A stretch of 64,000 bases of DNA from DATJKD01 sp963834855 (GTDB lineage: Bacteria > Pseudomonadota > Gammaproteobacteria > Steroidobacterales > Steroidobacteraceae), in NCBI GenBank assembly GCA_963834855.1, contig CAWIDH010000027.1, positions 124,001 through 188,000 of the forward strand. The letters are read 5' to 3'. Under the pieces are notes generated by a model that did no database searches, was not told the DNA's origin, and worked only from the letters and a program-made list of their open reading frames with translations. The position numbers were made by a program, and so were the translations under genes. The stretch's first letter is position 1; each line of letters opens with the position of its first letter. Shown piece by piece: positions 17,211-28,233 of the stretch.

Positions 17211-18721
17211 GTGACCTTGAGGACTTCCTCGATCGTCGTCACCCCCGACAGGACCTTGGCGCGGCCGTCGTCGCGGATGCCGGGAGTACGGCTGCGCGCG
17301 TAACGCTCGAGTTCCTGTTCCGAGGCGCCGTCGTGGATCATCGTGCGCATGTGCTCGTCGACCAGGACCAGCTCGTAGATGCCCGTACGTCCCTTGTACC
17401 CGCCGCTCGGGTCGCGCGCACCCGGACGGTACAGCGTCGGGGAGGGTGCGTCCTCCGGCAGGTTGAGGAGTCTGCGCTCGTACTCTCCGGCCGTGTAGGC
17501 CTCGCGGGTCGCCGGGTTGAGGACGCGCACGAGCCGCTGCGCCAGCACGCCGACCAGGCTCGAGGAGAGCAGGAAGGGCTCGATCCCCATGTCCCGCAGC
17601 CGCGTAACGGCGCCGACCGCGGTGTTGGTGTGCAGGGTCGACATCACCAGGTGTCCGGTCAAGCTCGCCTGGACCGCGATCTGCGCCGTCTCGAGGTCGC
17701 GGATCTCGCCCACCATCACCACGTCGGGGTCCTGGCGCAGGATCGCGCGCAGCCCGCGGGCGAAGGTCATCTCCACGCGCGTGTTGACCTGCGTCTGGCC
17801 GATGCCGTCGATGTAGTACTCGATCGGGTCCTCGACGGTCATGATGTTGCGCGTGCGGTCGTTGATGCGGTCGAGCGCGGCATAGAGCGTCGTCGTCTTG
17901 CCCGAGCCCGTCGGACCGGTCACGAGCAGGATGCCGTTCGGCTTGTGGATCAGCTCGTCGATGTGACGCTGCGTGGCGGGATCCATGCCGAGCGAGTCGA
18001 GGTCGAGCCGGCCGGCCTGCTTGTCGAGCAGGCGCAGCACCACGCGCTCGCCGTGCCCCGCCGGGATGGTCGATACGCGCACGTCCACCGCGCGCCCCGC
18101 GATGCGCAGCGAGATGCGTCCGTCCTGCGGCAGACGCTTCTCGGCGATGTCGAGCCGCGACATGACCTTGATGCGCGACACGATCAGCGGCGCCACGGCG
18201 CGCTTGGTCTGGAGCACTTCGCGCAGCACCCCGTCCACGCGGAAGCGGATCACGAGGCGGTTCTCGAATGGCTCGATGTGGATGTCCGACCCGTTCTCCT
18301 TGACCGCCTGGGTCAGGAGCGCGTTGATCAGGCGGATGACGGGGGCCTCGTCCTCGCTCTCGAGCAGGTCGGACGGCTCGGGTATCTCCTGCGCGAGATG
18401 GGTGAGGTCGGTGTCCTCCTCGAGGCCGCCCATCGCGTCCATCGTGGCGCTCGAGCCCGCTTCGTACACCTGGCGCAGCAGCGCCTCGAAGTGCTCAGCG
18501 CCGGCAGACTCGACCCGGAGGTGGCGGCGCAGGTGGCGGCGCACCTCGGCCAGTGCGAGCGGGGACGCGCCCTCGCGCAGCACCACGTCGGCGCCGTCGT
18601 CGGTCAACGCGCGGACCAGCACGCCGTAGCGCTTCGCGAAGGCGAAGGGCAGCGGTCGGATCGGCTCGGCGACGCGGCCGGCCGCTGCCAGGATGGCCTC
18701 GCCGGTGGTGGCCGTGTTCAC
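17198..18721 (-). CDS. gspE: Type II secretion ATPase GspE
   Basis: GspE is the cytoplasmic hexameric ATPase that powers pseudopilus assembly. In the 507-residue product the N1E region precedes the N2E core SDIHIEPFENRLVIRFRVDG (145-164), Walker A GPTGSGKTTT (269-278), the Asp box TVEDPIEY, Walker B ILRQDPDVVMVGEIRD (327-342) and the His box GHLVMSTLHTN (356-366). The C-terminal segment before GYKGRTGIYEL has no cysteines, where many GspE proteins carry a four-cysteine zinc site. The start GTG overlaps the gspD stop in GTGA, implying coupling. Confidence 0.96.
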   Translation of the reverse strand: MNTATTGEAILAAAGRVAEPIRPLPFAFAKRYGVLVRALTDDGADVVLREGASPLALAEVRRHLRRHLRVESAGAEHFEALLRQVYEAGSSATMDAMGGLEEDTDLTHLAQEIPEPSDLLESEDEAPVIRLINALLTQAVKENGSDIHIEPFENRLVIRFRVDGVLREVLQTKRAVAPLIVSRIKVMSRLDIAEKRLPQDGRISLRIAGRAVDVRVSTIPAGHGERVVLRLLDKQAGRLDLDSLGMDPATQRHIDELIHKPNGILLVTGPTGSGKTTTLYAALDRINDRTRNIMTVEDPIEYYIDGIGQTQVNTRVEMTFARGLRAILRQDPDVVMVGEIRDLETAQIAVQASLTGHLVMSTLHTNTAVGAVTRLRDMGIEPFLLSSSLVGVLAQRLVRVLNPATREAYTAGEYERRLLNLPEDAPSPTLYRPGARDPSGGYKGRTGIYELVLVDEHMRTMIHDGASEQELERYARSRTPGIRDDGRAKVLSGVTTIEEVLKVTRED

Positions 18722-20973
18722 GGGACCGGGCTCTCCGGATCCGGCTGCGGGTCGGGCGTGGGCGCCGTTGGCTGCGGTTGCGTGGGCGCCGGCGTCGGAA
18801 TCGTTGGAAACGGCGGCGTCGCGGTCGGCGGCGCAGTTGTCGTGGCCGGCGGAATCGTCTGCGGCTCCGCTTCGGTCTCCGGATCGGACACCGCGTCGCT
18901 CGCCTCCTTGCGCTCGGCCGGTGTGGCACCCGGCGGGGCAGCCCGCGTCGCCGGATCGAGCAGCTTGGGCGGCACGACGGATTCGATCGCCGGCAGCGTC
19001 GGCTGGCGCTCGCCCGGCATCAGCGGCACCTTGCCCTTCTTGTGGCCGAGCTGCTGGTCGCGGAGGTAGTTGTACTTCGCGTTGGTCTCGATCATGGCGT
19101 CGACGCCGTTGCGCAGGATGCGCGGGCGGATGAAGACCATCAGGTTGGTCTTGACCTTGTCGACCGAGCGGGTCTTGAAGAGCTCGCCCAGCAGCGGGAT
19201 CGAGCCCAGGAACGGCACCTGCTGCTTGCTTTCGCGGACTTCGTCCTGAATCAGCCCGCCCAGGACGATGATACCGCCGTCCTCGACCAGCACCTTGGTC
19301 GTGATCACTCGCTTGTTGGTGATCAGGTCGGTGGTGCTGACCTGCTGCGCGCTCGCGGCGACGCTCGACACCTCCTGCGAGATCTTGAGCGCCACCGAGT
19401 CGCCCTCGTTGATCTGCGGCGTGATCTTGAGGATGTTGCCGACTTCCTCGCGCGTGACCGTCTGGAACGGGTTGTCGACACCGCCGCCGGTCGTGTCGGT
19501 CGTGAACTGCCCGGTGATGAAGGGTATTTCCTGCGCGATCTTGATCTCGGCTTCCTCGTTGTCGAGGGTCACGATCGACGGTGTCGCCATGATGTTGGTG
19601 TTCGCGATGCCGTTCAACGCGCGGATCAGCACCGCCCAGCTCGTGCCGCTCTCGACCAGCTTGCCGATGCCGAGCGTCAGGCCCCGCGGGACGGACGTAA
19701 TGCTGTCAGGGTCGCGTACCGCACCGATCACCTCGCCGATGCCGGTGCCGTCGGTAGGCGAGTTGAACCCGCCGGCCGGCAGGTCGTTGCCCTCGGCGTC
19801 GCTATCGATCACGGCCCAGTTGATGCCGAGGTCAATGGAATTGTCGGCCGACATCTCGACCAGGATCGCTTCGACCAGGACCTGTGCGCGGCGGATGTCG
19901 AGCCGGTCCACGATCGCCATCACCGAGCGCATGATCTTCGGGGGCGCGGTCACGACGAGCGCGTTGGTCTCGGGCTCGGCCCAGATCCCGATGCTGCGGT
20001 CGATCGCGCCCTGTGCCATTGGCGGAGGCGCCGGCCCGCCAGCGGCGCCGCCAGCGCCGCCAGCGCCGCCGGTCGCCGCGGCGGTGATGCCCTGGATCTG
20101 CTCGCGAAGCTTGGCGGAGATCTTCTCGGCGTCCGCGTAACGGAGATAACGGACCTGCGTGTCGCCACCCGCCTCGAGCGGGGTGTCGAGATGGGTGACC
20201 AGCGTACGCAGGCGCAACCGCTGCGAGCGCTCGCCGCTCACCAGCACGCTGTTCGTGCGGTCATCGGCCACGATCTTGACGGTCGGCGCCGCCGCGCCCT
20301 CGCCGCCGCCCGCGTAGAGCGAGGTCACGATCCGCACGATCTCGGTCGCGCTCGCGTGCTGCATCGGGATCACGTCGACCTCGGCATCGCCCGACTGGTC
20401 GATGCGCTGGATGATGCGCACCATCCGGCTCACGTTCGCTGCGCGGTCCGAGATGATGAGCATGTTGGCGCTCGGATAGGCCGCCAGATGCCCGTACTGC
20501 GGGATGAGCGGCCGCAGGATCGGGACGAGCTGTGCGGCCTGCACGTTCCGCACGGCGATCACCTGGGTGACGATCTCGTCCGAGCTCGAGCTGACGCTGG
20601 AGGGCAGGTCGTTGGCCGGCAGCTGCCGCGCGTTCGCATCCGGGACGATCTTGACGACGTCACCCGAGGGCACGGCGACGAAGCCGTGCACCTGCAGGAT
20701 CGACAGGAAGGCCTCGTAGAAGGCCGGCGGGGTCATGGGCGTCGAGGACAGCATCGTCACCTGGGCGCGCACCCGGGGGTCGACGATGAAGTTCTTGCCG
20801 GTTACCGCGCTGACGGCCTCGATGATCTGCGAGAGGTCGGCTTCCTTGTAATTCGGCGTGATCGTGCCTTCGGCCTGGCCCCACGACGCGGCCGGCCAGG
20901 CAAGCGCCAGGATCGCGGCGCATACCACTGCCCGGGCGGTGTCCGCGGCCTGGTGATGGAACATCTTTGGCAT
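18718..20973 (-). CDS. gspD: Type II secretion outer-membrane secretin GspD
   Basis: GspD forms the 15-mer outer-membrane channel for folded exoproteins. The product has a signal peptide ending near ASWGQA, N0 to N3 domains (NFIVDPRVRAQVTMLSS; IIQRIDQSGDAEVDVIPMQH), a Gly/Ala-rich linker inside N3, and the secretin core with VPRGLTLGIG and VPFLGSIPLLGELF. After the S domain there is an unusually long tail of about 90 residues rich in Pro and Thr (TTAPPTATPPFPTIPTP). The ATG at 20973 is preceded by CGGAG; a GTG two codons earlier overlaps the gspC stop. The first gspE codon overlaps the gspD stop. Confidence 0.94.
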   Translation of the reverse strand: MPKMFHHQAADTARAVVCAAILALAWPAASWGQAEGTITPNYKEADLSQIIEAVSAVTGKNFIVDPRVRAQVTMLSSTPMTPPAFYEAFLSILQVHGFVAVPSGDVVKIVPDANARQLPANDLPSSVSSSSDEIVTQVIAVRNVQAAQLVPILRPLIPQYGHLAAYPSANMLIISDRAANVSRMVRIIQRIDQSGDAEVDVIPMQHASATEIVRIVTSLYAGGGEGAAAPTVKIVADDRTNSVLVSGERSQRLRLRTLVTHLDTPLEAGGDTQVRYLRYADAEKISAKLREQIQGITAAATGGAGGAGGAAGGPAPPPMAQGAIDRSIGIWAEPETNALVVTAPPKIMRSVMAIVDRLDIRRAQVLVEAILVEMSADNSIDLGINWAVIDSDAEGNDLPAGGFNSPTDGTGIGEVIGAVRDPDSITSVPRGLTLGIGKLVESGTSWAVLIRALNGIANTNIMATPSIVTLDNEEAEIKIAQEIPFITGQFTTDTTGGGVDNPFQTVTREEVGNILKITPQINEGDSVALKISQEVSSVAASAQQVSTTDLITNKRVITTKVLVEDGGIIVLGGLIQDEVRESKQQVPFLGSIPLLGELFKTRSVDKVKTNLMVFIRPRILRNGVDAMIETNAKYNYLRDQQLGHKKGKVPLMPGERQPTLPAIESVVPPKLLDPATRAAPPGATPAERKEASDAVSDPETEAEPQTIPPATTTAPPTATPPFPTIPTPAPTQPQPTAPTPDPQPDPESPVP

Positions 20974-20975
20974 CG

Positions 20976-21969
20976 TCACTCCGTCGCGTCCCCGGCGGCC
21001 TCTGCGTCCGCCGATTCGATCTCCTCGACCGCCATCGACTCCGCCTCGATCGCCGCAGCCGCCGCCTCGGCGGCCACCTGGGCATTGTTGATATTGACCT
21101 GCGAACTCTGGCCGTTGCGCTCGATCGTTACCGTGACCTCGCTCGCGCTGTTGATCGACTGCAGGATCTCCATCCCCCGGGCCGGGTCGTCGAGGGGGGT
21201 GCCGTTGATGGCGGTGACCAGGTCACCCGGCATCAGGCCGAGCTTCGAGAACTGCTGCCGGTTGCGGCCCGGGTAGACCCGGTAGCCGCGCTGCTGCCCG
21301 TTCGCGAACACCGGCTGTGGACGGATGACCTCCGTGATGGCCGCCGGATTCTGGGTCGCGAGCGTGCGGATCTGGTCACCGAGCATCGGATTGGGGTTGC
21401 GCACCGGCAACGCCGCCGCTGGTGGCTGGAGGCGCCGCGCCACCCTGGAACTTCTTGGGCAGCAGCAGCGCCTCGAGCTGGCCGCCGCGGTCGAGGATCA
21501 CCCGGTCCGGGAACACGGAGTGCAGGCGGGTACCGCCCGTGACGATCTTGCCGACCGCATAGACCTTCGCCGTCGCCGCGCTCTCGCCGATGATGGCGAG
21601 GCCGCGCTCCGGATCCGTCTGCGCGATGGTCCCGACGAGGACGAGGCTCATCTGCGTTGCAGGGGCCGACGAGGGGTCGAGATCCGAGGCACCGGGCACC
21701 GCCGCGATGCCGAAAAGATGCGCGTTGACAATCGCTGGCACGCTGATCGGGGGGGCCGCCGGAGTCGCAGGCCCGGCGTCGGTCGCCGGGTTGCCTACCG
21801 CTGCGGCGGGGGTCGCGCCCAGGGCAGTCCACAGGAGCTGCACCAGCTGCCAGGCGAGCAGCAGCACCAGGCCCGCCGACACCCAGAGGGGCAGCGAGCT
21901 CCGCCAATCGTCCGACCGGAATCCTTCGGCCAGTTCGGAGACGCGACTGAGGCTCTTCGGCAGCGGCAT
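20976..21969 (-). CDS. gspC: Type II secretion inner-membrane protein GspC (frameshifted)
   Basis: GspC links the inner-membrane platform to the secretin. The first part (21969 to about 21400) has a cytoplasmic stub, one membrane helix (LPLWVSAGLVLLLAWQLVQL), and the homology region beginning VNAHLFGIA and ending in DRVILDRGGQLEALLLP. The second part, in the frame one base on, has ITEVIRPQPVFANG and a PDZ-like domain (GYRVYPGRN; LGLMPGDLVTAING). Together they make one normal GspC of about 330 residues. The break falls in a G/C-rich Ala-Gly linker (about 21400-21443) and equals one extra base. It opens the gspCDEF operon. Confidence 0.85.
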
Positions 21970-22072
21970 GGACGAGGCTTCAGGCCTGGCGGATCAGGGT
22001 GGTCATCGTCTGGGCGTATTCTTCCGGAGGTTGCGGCCCGGCGGGACCGGTGCGCGCGGCCGCCGACGTACC

Positions 22073-22102
22073 ATGATACGGACTCGCGGGATAATGCCTC
22101 AA
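22073..22102 (-). promoter_or_regulatory. Candidate promoter of gspCDEF
   Basis: On the minus strand TTGAGG (22102-22097) and TATCAT (22078-22073) are 18 bases apart, about 100 bases upstream of the gspC ATG. Prediction from spacing and consensus only. Confidence 0.4.
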
Positions 22103-22178
22103 CAGATAAGCGCAATTTGTGGATGCAGCACGCAATCTTAGGGGCCAGTATGCGCCAGCGGCGGCGCTCCGAGGGCGC

Positions 22179-22207
22179 TTGTCAGGGCTGTCACCTGGCC
22201 CTATATA
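22179..22207 (+). promoter_or_regulatory. Candidate sigma-70 promoter of clpS-clpA
   Basis: TTGTCA (22179-22184) and TATATA (22202-22207) are separated by exactly 17 bases, placing the start of transcription near 22214 and an 18-base leader before the clpS ATG. One of the best-looking promoters in the window. Confidence 0.6.
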
Positions 22208-22231
22208 GGGGAAAGGCGCAAGCAATGGCAC

Positions 22232-22549
22232 ATGAGCGATCGCGAGACACAGCAGGGTCACGGGCTGGTGGTGGAGGAGGCGAAACCGCGCCTCAAGCGA
22301 CCACCGCTGTACCAGGTGATCCTGCTCAACGATGACTTCACCCCCATGGACTTCGTCGTAGACGTACTGGAGCACATTTTCGGCATGGACCGAACGACCG
22401 CGACCCGCGTAATGCTTGAAGTGCATACACGCGGCAAGGGAGTCTGTGGCGTTTTCACGTACGAGATCGCAGAAACGAAGGTTGCGCAGGTGACAACCTA
22501 CGCCCGCGATCACCAGCACCCGCTCCTGTGCCGGATGGAAGAGGCCTGA
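22232..22549 (+). CDS. clpS: ATP-dependent Clp protease adaptor ClpS
   Basis: ClpS recognises N-terminal Leu, Phe, Tyr and Trp and hands such N-degron substrates to ClpA. The 105-residue product shows the signature LYQVILLNDDFTPMDFVV (the NDD-T-PM-FV element that lines the binding pocket), then FGMDRTTATRVMLEVHTRGK and the ending QVTTYARDHQHPL. GGGGAAAGG lies upstream. clpA follows after five bases. Confidence 0.97.
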   Translation: MSDRETQQGHGLVVEEAKPRLKRPPLYQVILLNDDFTPMDFVVDVLEHIFGMDRTTATRVMLEVHTRGKGVCGVFTYEIAETKVAQVTTYARDHQHPLLCRMEEA

Positions 22550-22554
22550 CGAAA

Positions 22555-24826
<2,272 letters not shown>

Positions 24827-24827
24827 G

Positions 24828-25046
24828 CTATCTGCCCCTGTAGACGATCCTGCCCTTGCTCAGGTCGTAGGGCGTCATCTCCACGGTTACCGCGTCGCCC
24901 GTGAGGATCCGGATATAGTTCTTGCGCATCTTCCCCGAGATGTGCGCGGTCACGATGTGGCCGTTCTGCAACTGCACGCGGAACGTCGTGTTCGGCAGGG
25001 TCTCGACCACCTTGCCTTCCATCTGAATTGCGTCTTCCTTTGCCAT
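24828..25046 (-). CDS. infA: Translation initiation factor IF-1
   Basis: IF-1 occupies the ribosomal A site during initiation. The 72-residue OB-fold protein reads MAKEDAIQMEGKVVETLPN, then GHIVTAHISGKMRKNYIRIL and DLSKGRIVYRGR at the end, matching the family exactly in length. It has its own candidate promoter 33-61 bases upstream, though aat lies upstream on the same strand. Confidence 0.98.
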   Translation of the reverse strand: MAKEDAIQMEGKVVETLPNTTFRVQLQNGHIVTAHISGKMRKNYIRILTGDAVTVEMTPYDLSKGRIVYRGR

Positions 25047-25078
25047 GCACCCTCGTCGCGGACCTCAAGGCCGCGCGA

Positions 25079-25107
25079 ATTCTGCATAAGGCGCCCAGCA
25101 TTGGCAA
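25079..25107 (-). promoter_or_regulatory. Candidate promoter of infA
   Basis: On the minus strand TTGCCA (25107-25102) and CAGAAT (25084-25079) are 17 bases apart, 32 bases upstream of the infA ATG. Confidence 0.35.
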
Positions 25108-25163
25108 CAGAAGATCCGGGCAGGCGAGGGCGCGCGTCGACGCCCGGGTCGCCCCGCAGTGGG

Positions 25164-25856
25164 TCAGTCCGCGTGCCACCCGACGGCGGCGGACGAATCC
25201 GGCACCCATTGTTGCAGCAGTGCTACGAAGCGTTTACGCGATATCGGGCGCGAACCCAGGCTCGAGAGATGGCTGCTCGGGATCTGGCAGTCGAGGAGCT
25301 CGTAGCGCCGGGCCTTGAGCTCGTCGACCAGCCGTGCCATTGCGACCTTTGACGCATCGCGCGCCAGGCTGAACATCGACTCGCCGAAGAAGACCCGGCC
25401 GAGGGCGACACCGTAGATGCCGCCGACGAGGCGCGACTCCTGCCAGGTTTCGACCGAATGCGCGTAACCGAGCGCGTGCAACCGCTCGTACGCCGCACGC
25501 ATGGCCGGCGTGATCCAGGTACCTTCGGGGCGCAGCGAGCGGTCGCCACAGCCACGCACGACCTCGCCGAAGGCCCTGTCGATGCTTACCGCGTAGCCGC
25601 GGTTGCGTATCGCGCGGGCCAGGCTGCGCGAGACGTGGAACTCCGCGGGCAGGATGACCGCCCGGGGATCCGGCGACCACCAGAGGATGGGCTGGCCGTG
25701 CGCGTACCAGGGAAAGATGCCGCGCCGGTACGCGGCCAGCAGGCGCGCGTGCGACAAGTCGCCTCCGGCGCACAAGAGCCCGTTGGGATCGTCGAGCGCC
25801 GATTCGACGGGCGGGAAGCTGTCCGGCGGATCGTCCGGTCGAAGCCAGGGAATCAC
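25164..25856 (-). CDS. aat: Leucyl/phenylalanyl-tRNA-protein transferase
   Basis: Aat transfers Leu or Phe from tRNA to proteins with N-terminal Arg or Lys, creating the N-degron that ClpS recognises. The 230-residue product has FPPVESALDDPNGLLCAGGD, the family hallmark RRGIFPWY followed by PILWWSPDPRAV, GTWITPAM, and VGGIYGVALGRVFFGESMFS. The start GTG overlaps the stop of the upstream gene in GTGA. Having aat a few hundred bases from clpS-clpA puts three parts of one pathway together. Confidence 0.96.
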   Translation of the reverse strand: MIPWLRPDDPPDSFPPVESALDDPNGLLCAGGDLSHARLLAAYRRGIFPWYAHGQPILWWSPDPRAVILPAEFHVSRSLARAIRNRGYAVSIDRAFGEVVRGCGDRSLRPEGTWITPAMRAAYERLHALGYAHSVETWQESRLVGGIYGVALGRVFFGESMFSLARDASKVAMARLVDELKARRYELLDCQIPSSHLSSLGSRPISRKRFVALLQQWVPDSSAAVGWHAD

Positions 25857-27001
25857 GCGGTGGCGCCACGCTGGAAGGGGAGGTGCGCGGCCGCCGCCTC
25901 CCTGTATTCAGCCATCGCCGTCCGTTCTCGTTCCAGGTAGTGCGCGATCGCGGCCGAGAGGCGCGCATCGGCGATCCAGTGCGCCGAATACGTGGGTATG
26001 GGCTCGAACCCCCGTGCGAGCTTGTGCTCGCCCTGCGTTCCCGGGTCGAACCGCGCGAGGCCGTGCTCGATGCAGTATTCGATGCCCTGGTAGTAGCAGA
26101 GCTCGAAATGCAGGCAGTCGACGTGCCGGGCCGCGCCCCAGTAACGGCCGTACAGGCAGTCGCCCCCGCGGAAGAACACGGCGGCGGCGACCGGACGTGA
26201 CGTCTCGAGCGCGAGCTTTACGATCACCGATCCCGGCATGCCGCGTGCGACGCGCGCGAGAAACGCCGCATTCAGGTAGTGGAAGTTGCCGTGCTGCAGG
26301 AAGGTCCGCTCTGAGAACGCGAATATCTGCGCCCAGAGCGGCCGCGAAACCTCCTCGCCCGCCCGCGTTTCGATCGTGATGCCGGCCTCCGCGACGCGGC
26401 GGCGCTCGCGTCGCAGCTTCTTGCGCTTGTCCGACCGGAAGCTCGCGAGGTACCCGTCGAAGTCCGGGTACCCACGGTTGTGCCAGACGAACCGGCAATC
26501 CTCGCGGCGCAGGAAACCCGCCTGCTCGAGCGCCAGCTGGTCCTCATCAGTCGTGAAATTGACGTGGACGCCGGAACAGCGGCGCTCGCGCGCGGCGGCG
26601 ATCAGGGCCCGGGCGAGCCGGGGACGCATGCCCTCTGCATCCGTGGCGTGCGCGAGCAGCCTGGGTCCGGTCACGGGGGTGTAGGGGATCGCGGCGAGGA
26701 GCTTGGGATAGTAGTCGAGCCCGATGCGCGTGTAAGCCTGCGCCCAGTGCCAGTCGAAGACGAACTCGCCCCAGGAATGCTGCTTCTCGAACAGCGGGAC
26801 GGCGCCCGCCAGCCGGCCGGCTGCATCGCGCATCACGAGCGGACGCGGTGTCCAGCCCGTGTCGCCACCCACGCAGCCGGTGGCCTCCAGCGCCGCGAGG
26901 AATGAATGCCTGACGAACGGATTACCGGTCGTATCGAGCGCGTCCCACTCGGCCGCAGGCAGCAGGGCGATGCGCTCGACCGTCTCCGCCGCCACGCGCA
27001 T
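25853..27001 (-). CDS. FemAB-like N-acyltransferase (DUF482/GNAT)
   Basis: The 382-residue protein resembles the DUF482 family of GNAT-fold acyltransferases related to FemAB peptidyltransferases. Recognisable segments are NPFVRHSFLAALEATGCVG near the N-terminus, WHNRGYPDFDGYLASFRSDK followed by a KKLRRERRRV basic run, and FDPGTQGEHKLARGFEP near the end, a strongly conserved family motif. The reaction is not established for this family. It lies where many related genomes have the arginyl-transfer gene ate (bpt) next to aat; the two folds are distantly similar, but the ate cysteine motifs are absent. It overlaps aat by four bases and lies 15 bases downstream of trxB. Confidence 0.85.
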   Translation of the reverse strand: MRVAAETVERIALLPAAEWDALDTTGNPFVRHSFLAALEATGCVGGDTGWTPRPLVMRDAAGRLAGAVPLFEKQHSWGEFVFDWHWAQAYTRIGLDYYPKLLAAIPYTPVTGPRLLAHATDAEGMRPRLARALIAAARERRCSGVHVNFTTDEDQLALEQAGFLRREDCRFVWHNRGYPDFDGYLASFRSDKRKKLRRERRRVAEAGITIETRAGEEVSRPLWAQIFAFSERTFLQHGNFHYLNAAFLARVARGMPGSVIVKLALETSRPVAAAVFFRGGDCLYGRYWGAARHVDCLHFELCYYQGIEYCIEHGLARFDPGTQGEHKLARGFEPIPTYSAHWIADARLSAAIAHYLERERTAMAEYREAAAAHLPFQRGATA

Positions 27002-27016
27002 CAGAGCCCTTAGCGC

Positions 27017-27979
27017 TCAGCGCCCGGCGTCGAGCTCGTCGAGGAATTTGTCCGCGTCGAGCGCCGCCATACAGCCCGTGCCGGCGGAGGTGACCGCCTG
27101 GCGGTAGACGTGATCGGCGACGTCGCCCGCGGCGAACACGCCCGGGACGCTGGTGGCGGTGGCCATACCCTCGCTGCCCGAGTGCACCTTGATGTAGCCG
27201 CCGGCCATGTCGAGCTGGCCTTCGAAGATCTGCGTGTTCGGAGTATGCCCGACGGCGATGAACACGCCCGTTACGGCGAGCTCGCGTCTGCCCTTGCCGG
27301 CGGTGGGCACGATGCGGAGCCCCGTGACGCCGGAGTCGTTGCCCAGGATCTCGTCTGCGGTGTGGTTCCAGGCGATGTCGATCGCGCCGGCGCGCTGCCG
27401 CTCGAACAGGCGATCCTGCAGGATCTTCTCGGCACGCAGCTTGTCCCGCCGGTGCACGAGCGTGACGTGCGAAGCGATGTTCGACAGGTAAAGCGCTTCC
27501 TCGACCGCGGTGTTGCCGCCGCCGATCACCGCCACGCGCTGGCCGCGGAAGAAGAATCCGTCGCAGGTCGCGCAGGCCGACACGCCGCGCCCGCGGAACG
27601 CCTGCTCGGATGGCAGCCCGAGGTACTTGGCGCTCGCGCCCGTGGCGATGATGAGCGCGTCGCACGTGTATTCGCCGCCGTCGCCCTTGAGCCGGAACGG
27701 GCGGCTGCCCAGCTCGACCGAGTCGATGTGATCGGACACGAGCTCGGTGTCGAAGCGCAGTGCGTGGTCCTTCATGCGTTCCATGAGCACGGGGCCGGTG
27801 AGTCCGTGTACGTCGCCCGGCCAGTTGTCGACATCGGTCGTCGTCATGAGCTGTCCGCCTTGCTCGAGCCCCGTGATGAGCAGCGGCTTGCGATTCGCCC
27901 GCGCCGCATACACCGCGGCGGAATATCCGGCGGGCCCGGATCCGAGAATGATCAGCCGCGAGTGCCGGGGGTCGCTCAT
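27017..27979 (-). CDS. trxB: Thioredoxin-disulfide reductase
   Basis: TrxB reduces thioredoxin with NADPH. The 320-residue product has the FAD-binding LIILGSGPAGYSAAVYAARA, the redox-active CATCDG inside GVSACATCDGFFFRG, the NADPH site VIGGGNTAVEEALYLS, and the C-terminal FAD motif GVFAAGDVADHVYRQAVTSA. The ATG at 27979 follows GAGGAAA, the best Shine-Dalgarno; longer readings upstream have no family similarity. It heads a minus-strand run trxB-DUF482-aat-infA and diverges from ftsK. Confidence 0.97.
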   Translation of the reverse strand: MSDPRHSRLIILGSGPAGYSAAVYAARANRKPLLITGLEQGGQLMTTTDVDNWPGDVHGLTGPVLMERMKDHALRFDTELVSDHIDSVELGSRPFRLKGDGGEYTCDALIIATGASAKYLGLPSEQAFRGRGVSACATCDGFFFRGQRVAVIGGGNTAVEEALYLSNIASHVTLVHRRDKLRAEKILQDRLFERQRAGAIDIAWNHTADEILGNDSGVTGLRIVPTAGKGRRELAVTGVFIAVGHTPNTQIFEGQLDMAGGYIKVHSGSEGMATATSVPGVFAAGDVADHVYRQAVTSAGTGCMAALDADKFLDELDAGR

Positions 27980-28174
27980 GTATACTTTTCCTCGCTCAAT
28001 GTCGCCCGCGACCGTCTCGCCACCGCCGCCTGCCTTTCGATTTCGATCGGCCACCGGTGTCGGCGGCCGAAAGGGGCGGCATGGTAAGCAACTCCCGATC
28101 CGTCGGCAAAGCGCCGCAGGGCATACCGTAAGACGCCCGCGTACACATCTCGGGGCGGCCGCCGGACCTTCAAG

Positions 28175-28205
28175 TTGAAGCCCCGTATTTTCATAAGCTT
28201 ATAAT
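28175..28205 (+). promoter_or_regulatory. Candidate promoter of ftsK
   Basis: TTGAAG (28175-28180) and a perfect TATAAT (28200-28205) are 19 bases apart, about 30 bases before the ftsK GTG. The surrounding ~40 bases are AT-rich compared with the rest of the window. Confidence 0.45.
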
Positions 28206-28233
28206 CAGGACTTTAGGTACTGGGTGACATCTG

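Noticed and set aside
15392..19069. A 1225-codon open frame on the plus strand
   Set aside because: It runs antisense through gspF and gspE and consists of low-complexity His/Arg/Asp/Gln-rich sequence typical of GC-rich mirror frames; the opposite strand has clear T2SS motifs.
18553..21276. A 907-codon open frame on the plus strand
   Set aside because: Mirror frame of gspD; no family motifs, while the minus strand encodes a full secretin.
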